Source of the DNA: DASYSA01 sp036003885
GTDB taxonomy: Bacteria; Acidobacteriota; Blastocatellia; UBA7656
Direction of reading: 5' to 3'
DNA length: 9,135 nt
Assembly (NCBI GenBank): GCA_036003885.1
Contig: DASYSA010000488.1
Location: 1-9,135, forward strand
The notes below the pieces were generated by a model. That model saw only the letters and a list, made by a program, of their open reading frames with translations. It made no database searches and had not been told where the DNA came from. Made by a program: the position numbers and the translations under genes. Shown piece by piece: positions 1 to 6,905 of the stretch; positions within the stretch are counted from its first letter, which is position 1, and each line of letters starts with the position of its first letter.

Positions 1-135
1 TCAGCACTCAGCACTCAGCACTCAGCACTCAGCACTCAGCACTCAGCACTCAGCACTCAGCACTCAGCACTCAGCACTCGCACTCAGCACTCAGCACTCA
101 GCACTCAGCACTCAGCACTCAGCACTCAGCACTCA
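1..135. repeat. Tandem heptamer array, TCAGCAC units
   Basis: Eleven perfect TCAGCAC units (1-77) are followed by one 6-base unit that has lost its A (78-83), and then seven more perfect units (84-132). The next three bases, TCA at 133-135, continue the unit and are also the complement of the TGA stop of the neighbouring transporter gene. The array therefore starts exactly at that stop codon. Read on the minus strand the unit is GTGCTGA. Because 7 is not a multiple of 3, a TGA occurs in each of the three frames of that strand every 21 bases. The array touches the window edge, so its full length is unknown. It is direct only, with no inverted arm inside the window. Confidence 0.97.
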
Positions 136-1443
136 TTCTGAGGTCGATAACGCCTCAGCCGATTTCACTTGAGGCGTACCCTCATAGCTTGAGAGGCTCT
201 TTCCCCAGAAAGCTGCAAAGGCCACCGCCAACAGGCATCCGAGTCCGCCCGTCACAACCGAAAGAGTCGCCCCGAGCAGTGCAGCGACGGCGCCCGCCTC
301 GAATTCGCCGAGCTGCGGCCCACCCATGAAGAAGATCATGTTTACTGATGTCATTCGCCCACGAAGATAGTTGGGAGTCACCATCTGGCGGATCGTCTGT
401 CGCAACACCGTGCTGACAGTGTCCGACGCCCCTACAATCGCCAGCATCAAGAGTGAGAGCCAGAACCAACGTGACAGGCCAAACACAACAGTGGCTGCTC
501 CGAAGACCGCTACAGAGACAAGTACAATCTTGCCTTGCTTCCGCGGCGCTCCGAACCTCGCCATCAGGAGTCCTGTAATCACGGATCCTGTTCCGGGCGC
601 CGCCGCCAGCCATCCGAATCCACCCGCTCCAACCTTCAGAATCTCTTCCGCGAATATGGGCAAAAGAGCGGTCGCCGATGCGAAGAATGTCGCAATGAAG
701 TCGAGCGTCATCGTCTGCACGATTATCGGCGTACGCCAGACGAAACGCAGTCCTTCTCGAAGCGCGGCGAAGCTTATTTCCGCCACCTCTCCTTCTGTCT
801 CGACGCGTCTGCCACCGCGCATCATCAGCAACGCGATAATCACAGCCACGAAGGAAGCGGCATTCACACCATAGATAAGCGCCGGTCCCCGAACCTTCAG
901 AAGCTGTCCGGCGAGCGCCGGACCAACTACTATCGCAGAATTGAATACCACTAATCCCAGGCTCACGGCGCCAGGGAAGTCCTGCGCCGGTACAAGCGTT
1001 GGCAGCAGCGCCTGCCTCGCTGGATTATCGAATGCGACGGCGGCCGAGGCGATGGCAGTTAGCAGGTAAATCGCCCACAGGCTGTCTCGCCCGAGCGCGG
1101 TCAAGACTGCGAGCAAGACCGCGCTGATAAACATCACGCCCTGCGACGCCAACATCAGTCGTTTTCGATCCAGGACGTCCGCGATAACTCCCCCGGCAAG
1201 CGAGCAGAACACTATCGGCAAGACCCGCACCAGTCCGACTCCACCCAGCGCCAACGGAGATCTGGTCAGCATGAAGACGTGCCAGTTGATTGCGGCGAGC
1301 TGCATCTGAGAGCCCGTGACGGAAATGAGCTGGCCTATCCAGAGGAGGCGAAAATCCCGATGGCGCAGCGCGGTGAACGAAGAGCGCCGCGCTGTCTCAA
1401 TTCTCTCTTTGGATTCGGGAGGAGCAGGGGTGCCTGGCGACAT
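133..1443 (-). CDS. MFS transporter, DHA3/EntS-like (MFS_3) exporter family
   Basis: This 436-residue inner-membrane protein is probably a proton-driven exporter of small molecules; the substrate cannot be read from sequence. The N-terminus has a hydrophilic leader of about 30 residues and then the FTALRHRDFRLLWIGQ entry typical of DHA3/EntS-like MFS proteins. Loop 2-3 carries the MFS motif A (GGVIADVLDRKR, residues 84-95). Hydrophobic segments run through to about residue 415, consistent with the usual 12 helices, and the GPQLGEFEAGAVAALLG stretch near residues 375-391 is typical of this bacterial subgroup. Length is normal for the family. The ATG at 1443 is the only good start before helix 1, but the bases upstream show no clear Shine-Dalgarno. 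The gene follows the S9 peptidase on the same strand after a 140-bp gap that holds a hairpin, so co-transcription is possible but not assured. The stop codon merges with the heptamer array. Confidence 0.9.
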   Translation of the reverse strand: MSPGTPAPPESKERIETARRSSFTALRHRDFRLLWIGQLISVTGSQMQLAAINWHVFMLTRSPLALGGVGLVRVLPIVFCSLAGGVIADVLDRKRLMLASQGVMFISAVLLAVLTALGRDSLWAIYLLTAIASAAVAFDNPARQALLPTLVPAQDFPGAVSLGLVVFNSAIVVGPALAGQLLKVRGPALIYGVNAASFVAVIIALLMMRGGRRVETEGEVAEISFAALREGLRFVWRTPIIVQTMTLDFIATFFASATALLPIFAEEILKVGAGGFGWLAAAPGTGSVITGLLMARFGAPRKQGKIVLVSVAVFGAATVVFGLSRWFWLSLLMLAIVGASDTVSTVLRQTIRQMVTPNYLRGRMTSVNMIFFMGGPQLGEFEAGAVAALLGATLSVVTGGLGCLLAVAFAAFWGKSLSSYEGTPQVKSAEALSTSE

Positions 1444-1492
1444 AGGCTATGAGATTGCCCTACAACGTCGCGGTTTTCAAACTGAACGGGAG

Positions 1493-1572
1493 GGGAATTT
1501 CGAATTGCGAATTGCGAATTTCGAATTTGCGGTTTTCATTTCGCAATTCGAAATTCGCAATTCGAAATTCCC
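1493..1572. repeat. Inverted heptamer repeat (TTCGAAT family), long hairpin
   Basis: The left arm is four period-7 units (TTTCGAA, TTGCGAA, TTGCGAA, TTTCGAA; 1498-1525). The right arm is four more (TTCGCAA, TTCGAAA, TTCGCAA, TTCGAAA; 1540-1567). Bases 1493-1513 pair without mismatch with 1552-1572, and pairing continues inward with a few mismatches toward a short loop near 1527-1539. The hairpin sits 11 bp past the stop of the S9 peptidase gene and 49 bp before the start of the MFS gene. No run of T follows on the minus strand, so it is not a canonical intrinsic terminator, although it could still slow polymerase or protect an mRNA end. Confidence 0.93.
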
Positions 1573-1583
1573 ATCCGATCCCC

Positions 1584-3617
1584 CTAAGGATTCGTCTTCT
1601 CCTTCCGGCTGTGCTTTTCGAACCATGCCAGCAGATAAAGCTGCTGTAGCAACTGGTGCGACGGCCGGCGCCAGCCGTGGTACTCATCGGGCATCCGTAC
1701 CAGCAGTGTATCCTTCTTCAGCATCTTCAAGGCGCGATAGAACTCCTCGCTCTGCCTGATCGGCGTGCGGAGGTCGGCTTCACCCGTCATCACCATCGTC
1801 GGTGTCTTCACGTTTGCGACGTAGTGAAGGGGCGAGCGTACCGCGTACTCCATCGGGTCTTCCCATGGATACTTCTGGAACTGGTAGTACCAGCTCTGTC
1901 CGTCGGTAGTCCCCACGAACGAATGCCAGTTGATCACCGGTCGCATTGATACGGCCGCAGCAAAACGTTCCGTGTGTCCGACTATCCACGCCGTGAGCAC
2001 GCCTCCTCCGCTACCGCCGCACACGAAGAGGTTCTTGTCATCGATCCAGCCTTTGGCTAACGCCGCATCAACGCCTGCCATCAGATCGTCATAATCCTTG
2101 CCCGGATACGAATACTGGATCCCGTTCACGAAGTCCTGACCGTAGCCGGTCGAGCCGCGCGGGTTCAGAAACAGCACCCCGTAGCCATTGGCTGAGAAGT
2201 TCTGAAAAGACCAGCTGAAGGCCACCGAATACATCGACCACGGACCGCCGTGAATCCACAACACCATCGGGTACTTCTTCGCGGGATCAAAGTCGGCTGG
2301 TTTGATCAACCAGCCCTGGACCTTCAAGCCATCCTTCGACTTGAACCACAGCTCCTCGGCGTCTCCGAGCCTCGCGCCTGCTACAACATCCTGATTAACG
2401 TCTACAAGCTCCTTCACGTTTGCCGCGCTACGAACGTTGAATGTCACAAGCTCGCCAGGGTCTTTGAAGTTCGTTCTGACTGCGGCGACCTGCCCGTTGT
2501 TTGCAATGGAATAGCCTGCAAGGACGTGGGCACCGTCGGTCACCTTTTTGACTTTGCCGTCAACCCCGGCGAAGTAAATGTGCGAGGACCCCTGCTCTTC
2601 CATGTCGTAATAGACGCCCGAGCCGTCCGCGGACCACCGAACGCCGCGTGGTGAACTCGGAAGGCTGCCGACCCAAAGCTTCTTGTTGCGGCCCGCATTG
2701 TCCATAAGGTAGAGACTCGCCACGTGGTTCGTATAGCCCTTCTCGTCGTAGCCGATGTAGGCGATCCAGTGGCCATCAGGCGAAACCTGCGGATTGCCGT
2801 CCGGACCTTTGCGGTCGGTCAGGGACTTGATCTCCAGGGTTTTCATATCGACCGCGTAGATCTCGCTGTCGCCGCGCAGATATTCGGCATCCGGTTTTCG
2901 AATCGAAGAGATGTAGATCGTCTGCCCGTCGGCCGACCACTCGGGCGCGTTGTGATTGTATTTGCCCGAGGTAATCTGCCGGGGCGTGCCGCCCAGGGCG
3001 GAGTCGATCGAGTAGACCTGTGTGTAGCCCATCGGCAACGGCCCTCTTCCGTCTGCTGCCCATGCCAGGCGATTCACCAGCACGGCGGGCCGGGCCCACT
3101 GCGCTCCCCGCGGACGCTCAGGCAGCTTCACCGCGAGTATCGGATCGTTGTCGGGCTCGAAAGCGGTGAATGCTATCTGCTTCCCGTCGGGCGACCAGTT
3201 GATGCCCGAAGGCGCTTGCTCGAGATGAGTGAGCTGGGCCACTTCGCGAGTGTCGACCCACAGCACGTGTAACTGGTTTGTCCCATCGCGGTCCGAAAGA
3301 AACGCGATTCGCTTGCCGTCTGGGGACCATACCGGCCCACTGTCGCGCCAGTTCCCGCTGGTCAACTCGCGTACCCGAGCACCGTCGACGTCTACGATCC
3401 AGATGTTGCTCTGGTACTCGTCCTTTACTTTGTCGACCCAGGTGCGAGTAAAGACGATCAGCTTGCCATCGGGAGAGATTGACGGGTTGCTGACGCTCTC
3501 CATGTTCATGAAGGTCTCTTTGTCGAGCGTGCCCTTCCTGGATTGAGCCAGGGCACCGATGCAGAGCGAAACGACAAGGATTCCGGCAAGGGTGGAGCGA
3601 AGAAGCTTTGTAATCAT
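1584..3617 (-). CDS. Secreted S9 family prolyl oligopeptidase-type serine peptidase
   Basis: This is a serine peptidase of the prolyl oligopeptidase/dipeptidyl-peptidase family, expected to cleave short peptides outside the cytoplasm. From the ATG at 3617 it has 677 residues. Residues 1-24 form a signal peptide (MITKLLRS, hydrophobic core, ALA then Q). Residues about 46-350 form a beta-propeller with repeated PD40 motifs (ISPDG, WSPDG, WSPDG, WSADG, VSPDG, WSADG). The C-terminal alpha/beta-hydrolase domain has nucleophile Ser536 in GGSGGG, Asp615 in GEADLRTP and His647 in DEYHGW, giving a complete triad. The S9-typical HGGPWSMY and NPRGSTGYGQDF oxyanion-region motifs are also present. A longer reading from 3698 adds 27 residues without signal character. 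The 3617 start has GGAGG seven bases upstream and restores a normal signal peptide, so I prefer it. It probably has its own promoter at 3713-3741. The exact substrate is unknown. Confidence 0.94.
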   Translation of the reverse strand: MITKLLRSTLAGILVVSLCIGALAQSRKGTLDKETFMNMESVSNPSISPDGKLIVFTRTWVDKVKDEYQSNIWIVDVDGARVRELTSGNWRDSGPVWSPDGKRIAFLSDRDGTNQLHVLWVDTREVAQLTHLEQAPSGINWSPDGKQIAFTAFEPDNDPILAVKLPERPRGAQWARPAVLVNRLAWAADGRGPLPMGYTQVYSIDSALGGTPRQITSGKYNHNAPEWSADGQTIYISSIRKPDAEYLRGDSEIYAVDMKTLEIKSLTDRKGPDGNPQVSPDGHWIAYIGYDEKGYTNHVASLYLMDNAGRNKKLWVGSLPSSPRGVRWSADGSGVYYDMEEQGSSHIYFAGVDGKVKKVTDGAHVLAGYSIANNGQVAAVRTNFKDPGELVTFNVRSAANVKELVDVNQDVVAGARLGDAEELWFKSKDGLKVQGWLIKPADFDPAKKYPMVLWIHGGPWSMYSVAFSWSFQNFSANGYGVLFLNPRGSTGYGQDFVNGIQYSYPGKDYDDLMAGVDAALAKGWIDDKNLFVCGGSGGGVLTAWIVGHTERFAAAVSMRPVINWHSFVGTTDGQSWYYQFQKYPWEDPMEYAVRSPLHYVANVKTPTMVMTGEADLRTPIRQSEEFYRALKMLKKDTLLVRMPDEYHGWRRPSHQLLQQLYLLAWFEKHSRKEKTNP

Positions 3618-3624
3618 GATGGTA

Positions 3625-3629
3625 CCTCC
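3625..3629 (-). promoter_or_regulatory. Ribosome-binding site deciding the S9 peptidase start
   Basis: The minus strand reads GGAGG, then seven bases, then ATG at 3617. This near-consensus Shine-Dalgarno fixes the start at the residue that opens the signal peptide rather than at the upstream ATG at 3698. Confidence 0.85.
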
Positions 3630-3712
3630 AGCGAGACCCCTCCGGCGGAGCTGAGATGGGGTCGGTCTGTCAGGTGATGGTCGGTTCTGTGCCTCCACTG
3701 CGGCGCGCCGAA

Positions 3713-3741
3713 AAAATACTGGGTGGAGGTGGGAGAGTCAA
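3713..3741 (-). promoter_or_regulatory. Sigma70-type promoter for the S9 peptidase gene
   Basis: On the minus strand TTGACT (3741-3736) is followed by a spacer of exactly 17 bases and TATTTT (3718-3713). That is five of six matches to the -35 consensus and four of six to the -10. Initiation would fall near 3706 and give a leader of about 90 bases before the ATG at 3617. It is the best promoter-like sequence in the window. The promoter ends 10 bp from the heptamer array that starts at 3751. Confidence 0.6.
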
Positions 3742-3750
3742 GGGACGGAA

Positions 3751-3860
3751 CGCGTTTCGCGTTTCGCGTTTTACGTTTCGCGTTTGCAAAGGCCTCGTGA
3801 TTCCGAGTACCAGATCTGGAACGGCACGTAAAACGTAAAACGCGAAACGACAAACGACGC
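3751..3860. repeat. Inverted heptamer repeat (CGCGTTT / ACGTAAA family)
   Basis: The left arm is five period-7 units: CGCGTTT three times, TACGTTT, CGCGTTT (3751-3785). The right arm is five more: ACGTAAA, ACGTAAA, ACGCGAA, ACGACAA, ACGACGC (3826-3860). Bases 3760-3778 pair perfectly with 3831-3849 (19 bp), enclosing about 52 bases of non-repeat sequence that includes an AGATCT site. The element lies between the S9 promoter and the M20 gene. Confidence 0.93.
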
Positions 3861-3904
3861 GAACCCGTATAAACTGCTCTACTCTGAACATGGACATGCT
3901 AGGA

Positions 3905-3934
3905 ACGCAAAACGTAAAACGTAAAACGGAAAAC
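3905..3934. repeat. Direct heptamer block (ACGTAAA family) in the M20 leader
   Basis: There are four consecutive period-7 units: ACGCAAA, ACGTAAA, ACGTAAA, ACGGAAA (3905-3932), with AC following. The block uses the same heptamer as the right arm of the element at 3751-3860 and lies only 8 bases before the M20 ribosome-binding site. It could pair over 12 bases (CGTTTTACGTTT, 3767-3778) with the left arm of that element, as an alternative to the 19-bp stem. Confidence 0.9.
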
Positions 3935-3941
3935 TATAGAG

Positions 3942-3948
3942 AAGGGGG
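3942..3948 (+). promoter_or_regulatory. Ribosome-binding site of the M20 gene
   Basis: AAGGGGG lies five bases before the ATG at 3954. It supports that start, which also gives a protein with a normal M20 N-terminus. Confidence 0.7.
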
Positions 3949-3953
3949 AACCC

Positions 3954-5093
3954 ATGTCCGATTTTGCCATCGAGTTACTGCGCGATCTCGTCGCAATCGA
4001 CTCCGTCAATCCATCGCTTGTCCCAGGAGGTGCTGGCGAAAATGAAATCGCAAGCGCTCTGGCAGCCGAAATGCGTAGCATCGGCCTGGATGTTGAGATC
4101 TCCGATGCCGCACCGGGCCGCCCAAATGTAGTTGGTGTGCTGGAAGGTCGCGGGCCCGGCCGCTCACTCATGCTCTGCGGGCATATGGACACCGTAGGAA
4201 CCATCGGAATGGATGCCCCATTCGATCCGGTACAACGGGACGGCCGTCTGTACGGCCGCGGGGCGCAGGACATGAAAGGCGGACTGGCGTCGATGCTCGG
4301 AGCGGCGCGCGCGCTCACAATCTCGGGCGGTCTGGTAGCCGGCCGGCTCATTCTGGCTGCCGTGGCCGATGAGGAATACGCGAGTCTGGGCGCCGAAGCT
4401 CTGGTAGGCCGTTGGAAGGCGGATGGGGCCGTGGTCACGGAGCCAACGGATATGATCGTCGCCATCGGCCACAAGGGCTTTTCCTGGGTCGAGGTCGCGA
4501 CCGAAGGGCGGGCCGCGCACGGCAGCCGAGCGAAAGACGGACGCGACGCGATTCTCAGAATGGGTCGAGTGCTCTCTCGTCTGGAGCTGCTCGACCGCGA
4601 GCTGCAAGCGCGACCTCCACACCCGGTGCTCGGAACCGGGTCGCTGCACGCATCCTTGATTAGCGGCGGCCGGGAACTGAGCACCTATCCTGACCATTGC
4701 GCACTGCAACTGGAACGTCGAACTGTCAGCGGTGAATCAGACGAAACCGCGTTGAACGAAGTGGAACAGATTCTGGAAGCCCTGAAGAGGGAAGACCCTG
4801 AGTTTGAAGCTAAGGCCAGGCTCCTGTTTGGGCGGCCTCCGTACGAGATCCCATCTGAACACGAGCTGCCTTGCGCGCTCGAAGCCACTGTGGCTCGTGC
4901 GGGGCGTGCCACCAAACTCACGGGAATGACCTTCTGGACGGATGCAGCGATTCTGGGCAACGCAGGCATTCCGTCGGTGGTCTTCGGACCCGGGGGTGCC
5001 GGTCTTCACGGAATAGAAGAGTATGTGCTTGTGGACGAGGTGCTCGCCTGCCGCGATGCGCTCGCCGATCTCGCTCGCACGTTTTGTGTCTGA
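3954..5093 (+). CDS. M20 family metallopeptidase / ArgE-DapE-type deacylase
   Basis: This 379-residue, two-zinc amidohydrolase belongs to the M20 family that includes acetylornithine deacetylase, succinyl-diaminopimelate desuccinylase and carboxypeptidase G2. Visible motifs are LCGHMDTVG (zinc ligand His77, with Asp79), GRGAQDMKGG (bridging Asp106), ADEEYASLGAE (general base Glu140 and ligand Glu141), TEPTD (Glu163) and the late ligand His352 in GAGLHGIEEYV. The dimerisation domain lies around residues 172-280, and His189 in RAAHGS is the residue that often reaches into the partner active site. There is no signal peptide, so it is probably cytoplasmic. The length is normal. All ligands are present, so it should be active. 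The neighbours are peptidases rather than arginine or lysine synthesis genes, so argE or dapE is not assigned, and a dipeptidase or N-acyl amino acid hydrolase is as likely. The M28 gene follows after 41 bp, probably in one transcript. Confidence 0.93.
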   Translation: MSDFAIELLRDLVAIDSVNPSLVPGGAGENEIASALAAEMRSIGLDVEISDAAPGRPNVVGVLEGRGPGRSLMLCGHMDTVGTIGMDAPFDPVQRDGRLYGRGAQDMKGGLASMLGAARALTISGGLVAGRLILAAVADEEYASLGAEALVGRWKADGAVVTEPTDMIVAIGHKGFSWVEVATEGRAAHGSRAKDGRDAILRMGRVLSRLELLDRELQARPPHPVLGTGSLHASLISGGRELSTYPDHCALQLERRTVSGESDETALNEVEQILEALKREDPEFEAKARLLFGRPPYEIPSEHELPCALEATVARAGRATKLTGMTFWTDAAILGNAGIPSVVFGPGGAGLHGIEEYVLVDEVLACRDALADLARTFCV

Positions 5094-5120
5094 AGATTCC
5101 GACTGCGATATTCTAAACAT

Positions 5121-5125
5121 AGGAG
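5121..5125 (+). promoter_or_regulatory. Ribosome-binding site deciding the M28 peptidase start
   Basis: AGGAG is followed by nine bases and the ATG at 5135. The alternative in-frame ATG at 5225 has no such sequence. This favours the longer protein, even though its hydrophobic export segment then begins only around residue 50. Confidence 0.6.
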
Positions 5126-5134
5126 ACCTAATCG

Positions 5135-6739
5135 ATGGTTAGCCGGAAAAAGCGGACAGACGAAATAGTCAGTGTGTATCCGTGGCGCGCGTTCGAGCCG
5201 GGGACTTTGAGTCTCTCCTTCTCGATGCGCAGACTGGGCGAAGCCGTGTTCCGGCTAGTCTGTAACAGGTACCCGCGTTCCCGCATTATCTGCCGCCTGG
5301 CAGCCCTATCGCTCTTGATGAGCGTAACGGTCGCCGCGCCGCAGGAGAACAAGAATATGCCGGCATCTTTCTCCCGTGAGACGTTGGCCGAGTTGCAGAA
5401 AATACAACGGGCTGCTCTCGAGAGTGATTACGCCTATCGCCAGCTCTCGCATCTTTCGAATAACATTGGCCCGCGACTGAGCGGGTCTCCACAAGCCCAG
5501 AAAGCCGTCGAGTACATAGCCGATCAAATGAAGCGGCTTGGCGCGGACGTTCAATTCGAAAAGCTCATGGTACCGCATTGGGTGCGCGGCGAAGAGACGG
5601 CGGCCCTGGTTGAGTATCCAGGGCAGGCCCCGAACACTCCACAGAAGGTCGTGCTGACCGCGCTCGGTTCCAGCGTGGCAACCCCATCCGAAGGGATCAC
5701 TGCTGAAGTGGTTGTCGTTAACAGCTTCGATGAACTCGCCGCCCTCGGACGGGAAAAGATCGCGGGTAAGATCGTTCTGTTCAATGCCCGCTTCGACAAG
5801 CAGATGGCCGCGCAGGGCTTCGCAATGGAAGCGTACGGGCAGGCTGTGGTCTATCGGGCATTCGGTCCGAGCGGGGCGGCACGTCTCGGAGCGATCGCCG
5901 CCCTTATTCGTTCGGTGGGTGGCGCCGACTACCGCTTGCCCCACACGGGCGGGCTGCATTACGCCGAAGATGCGCCCAAAATCCCAGGCGCGGCGGTCAC
6001 ATCGGAGGATGCCGATTTAATCGCGCGCCTCACCTCCGAGGGCAAGGTGCGTATGCGCGTCACGCTCACTCCGCAGACGCTACCGGATGCCCCCAGCTAC
6101 AACGTCATTGCAGATTTCAAAGGCACAGAGCACCCCGAGCAGTTGATCATCGTCTCCGGCCATCTCGATTCGTGGGATCTCGGCACCGGCGCAATCGATG
6201 ACGGCGCAGGTGTCGTTATCGCGATGCAGGCCATTCAACTGCTCAAACAGCTCGGGCTGCGGCCGAAGCGCACTATTCGAATGATTGCCTGGATGAATGA
6301 AGAGAACGGCGTAGTCGGGGCCCGCACCTATGCCGTGGAGCACGCTTCGGACATGGCAAATCACTTTGCCGCCATCGAGAGCGACCACGGAGCGGGGCAT
6401 CCGTTAGGGTTTGTCGCGACGGGAGAGGCCGGGATTCTTCCGATGTTGGCTCAGGTATCTACAATCCTGGAGCCTTCAGGGGCTACGCTCATGAAGCTTG
6501 GAGAATGCGAGCAAACCGACATAGCGCCGCTTTCAGCCGCGGGAGTTCCGGCTTTCGGGCTCTGGCAGGACGGGCGCACCTACTTCAACTATCATCACAC
6601 GGCGGCTGACACCTTCGATAAGGTGGAACCTCGTGCTCTTGCCGAAAACGCCGCTGCAATGGCCGTACTGGCATATGCGCTGGCGAACCTGCAGCAGGCT
6701 CTGCCCCGTGAACTCCCCAGGAAATCGGCGGGCCGATGA
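5135..6739 (+). CDS. Exported M28 family peptidase, carboxypeptidase Q-like
   Basis: This 534-residue di-zinc exopeptidase is expected outside the cytoplasm. The hydrophobic stretch IICRLAALSLLMSVTVAA (residues 51-68) looks like a signal-peptide core or anchor, preceded by an unusually long N-terminal region of about 50 residues. Residues about 145-310 correspond to a PA-like insert. The catalytic domain shows VSGHLDSWD (His343), GAIDDGAG (Asp355), MNEENG (Glu389 base, Glu390 ligand), AIESDHGAG (Asp417) and FNYHHTAADT (His487 or His488). This ligand set and the GHLDSWDLGTGA wording match the plasma glutamate carboxypeptidase/CPQ branch of M28. The start at 5135 rests on AGGAG nine bases upstream; a start at 5225 would give 504 residues and a more ordinary leader. 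It lies 41 bp after the M20 gene. The stop is followed within 6 bp by a heptamer hairpin. Substrates are probably small peptides. Confidence 0.93.
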   Translation: MVSRKKRTDEIVSVYPWRAFEPGTLSLSFSMRRLGEAVFRLVCNRYPRSRIICRLAALSLLMSVTVAAPQENKNMPASFSRETLAELQKIQRAALESDYAYRQLSHLSNNIGPRLSGSPQAQKAVEYIADQMKRLGADVQFEKLMVPHWVRGEETAALVEYPGQAPNTPQKVVLTALGSSVATPSEGITAEVVVVNSFDELAALGREKIAGKIVLFNARFDKQMAAQGFAMEAYGQAVVYRAFGPSGAARLGAIAALIRSVGGADYRLPHTGGLHYAEDAPKIPGAAVTSEDADLIARLTSEGKVRMRVTLTPQTLPDAPSYNVIADFKGTEHPEQLIIVSGHLDSWDLGTGAIDDGAGVVIAMQAIQLLKQLGLRPKRTIRMIAWMNEENGVVGARTYAVEHASDMANHFAAIESDHGAGHPLGFVATGEAGILPMLAQVSTILEPSGATLMKLGECEQTDIAPLSAAGVPAFGLWQDGRTYFNYHHTAADTFDKVEPRALAENAAAMAVLAYALANLQQALPRELPRKSAGR

Positions 6740-6745
6740 GCCAAA

Positions 6746-6798
6746 TGCGGATTTCGGATTGCGGAGTCCAGTCTTCAATCCGCAATCCGAAATCCGCA
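6746..6798. repeat. Perfect inverted heptamer repeat (CAATCCG family)
   Basis: Twenty bases (6746-6765) pair without mismatch with 6779-6798 around a 13-base loop. Both arms have period 7: TGCGGAT, TTCGGAT, TGCGGA on the left and CAATCCG, CAATCCG, AAATCCG on the right (6776-6796). The hairpin begins 6 bp after the M28 stop codon. No T tract follows, so it is not a textbook intrinsic terminator, although it could act as an mRNA 3' end or pause site. Confidence 0.95.
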
Positions 6799-6890
6799 AT
6801 CGTCAGGGCTCTTCCTGAAACAAAGCAGCGAAACGAGCGTTCACTGCCATGAGTCATTGGTGATTTGCGGCATTTTCATCGTCGAGCCTC

Positions 6891-6895
6891 AAGGA
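6891..6895 (+). promoter_or_regulatory. Ribosome-binding site of the aspartyl protease gene
   Basis: AAGGA lies ten bases before the ATG at 6906. No other ATG, GTG or TTG is in frame before the signal-peptide core, so this site supports translation starting upstream of, and running through, the heptamer repeat. Confidence 0.55.
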
Positions 6896-6905
6896 AATCA
6901 ACCTT

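Larger units (their letters stand above)
3618..3953. other. Divergent intergenic region between S9 and M20 peptidase genes
   Basis: This 336-bp stretch has no convincing gene. It contains the S9 ribosome-binding site and promoter on the minus strand (3625-3741), an inverted heptamer repeat (3751-3860), a second direct heptamer block (3905-3934) and the M20 ribosome-binding site (3942-3948). A TATAAA at 3868-3873 could be a -10 box for the M20 gene, but I see no matching -35. The short frames that cross this region are built largely of repeat and are rejected. Confidence 0.8.

Noticed and set aside
1..135. CRISPR array
   Set aside because: The period is 7 bp with no unique spacers, so this is a simple tandem repeat. 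No cas genes are present.
1493..1572. Rho-independent terminator after the S9 gene
   Set aside because: The stem is long and AT-rich and no T run follows on the minus strand. The same holds for the hairpin at 6746-6798.
1449..1687. Short frames on both strands translating to strings like FEIRNSKF and ISNCELRISN
   Set aside because: They are read from the TTCGAAT heptamer hairpin plus the end of the S9 gene. The composition is repeat-driven and there is no ribosome-binding site.
3618..3698. Longer S9 start at 3698 giving 704 residues
   Set aside because: The added residues are hydrophilic, with no signal character. GGAGG is well placed for the ATG at 3617, where a clean signal peptide begins.
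3751..3934. Insertion sequence remnant or transposon ends
   Set aside because: The inverted arms are period-7 repeats around about 52 bp of non-coding sequence. No transposase and no target-site duplication are visible.
3899..4684. Long minus-strand open frame opposite the M20 gene
   Set aside because: It is a shadow of the high-GC coding strand. The plus-strand protein has every M20 metal ligand, whereas the minus frame is Ser/Arg/Pro-rich with no domain.
6533..6857. Minus-strand and plus-strand frames over the CAATCCG hairpin
   Set aside because: They overlap the conserved M28 C-terminus and are otherwise repeat-derived, with no recognisable domain.
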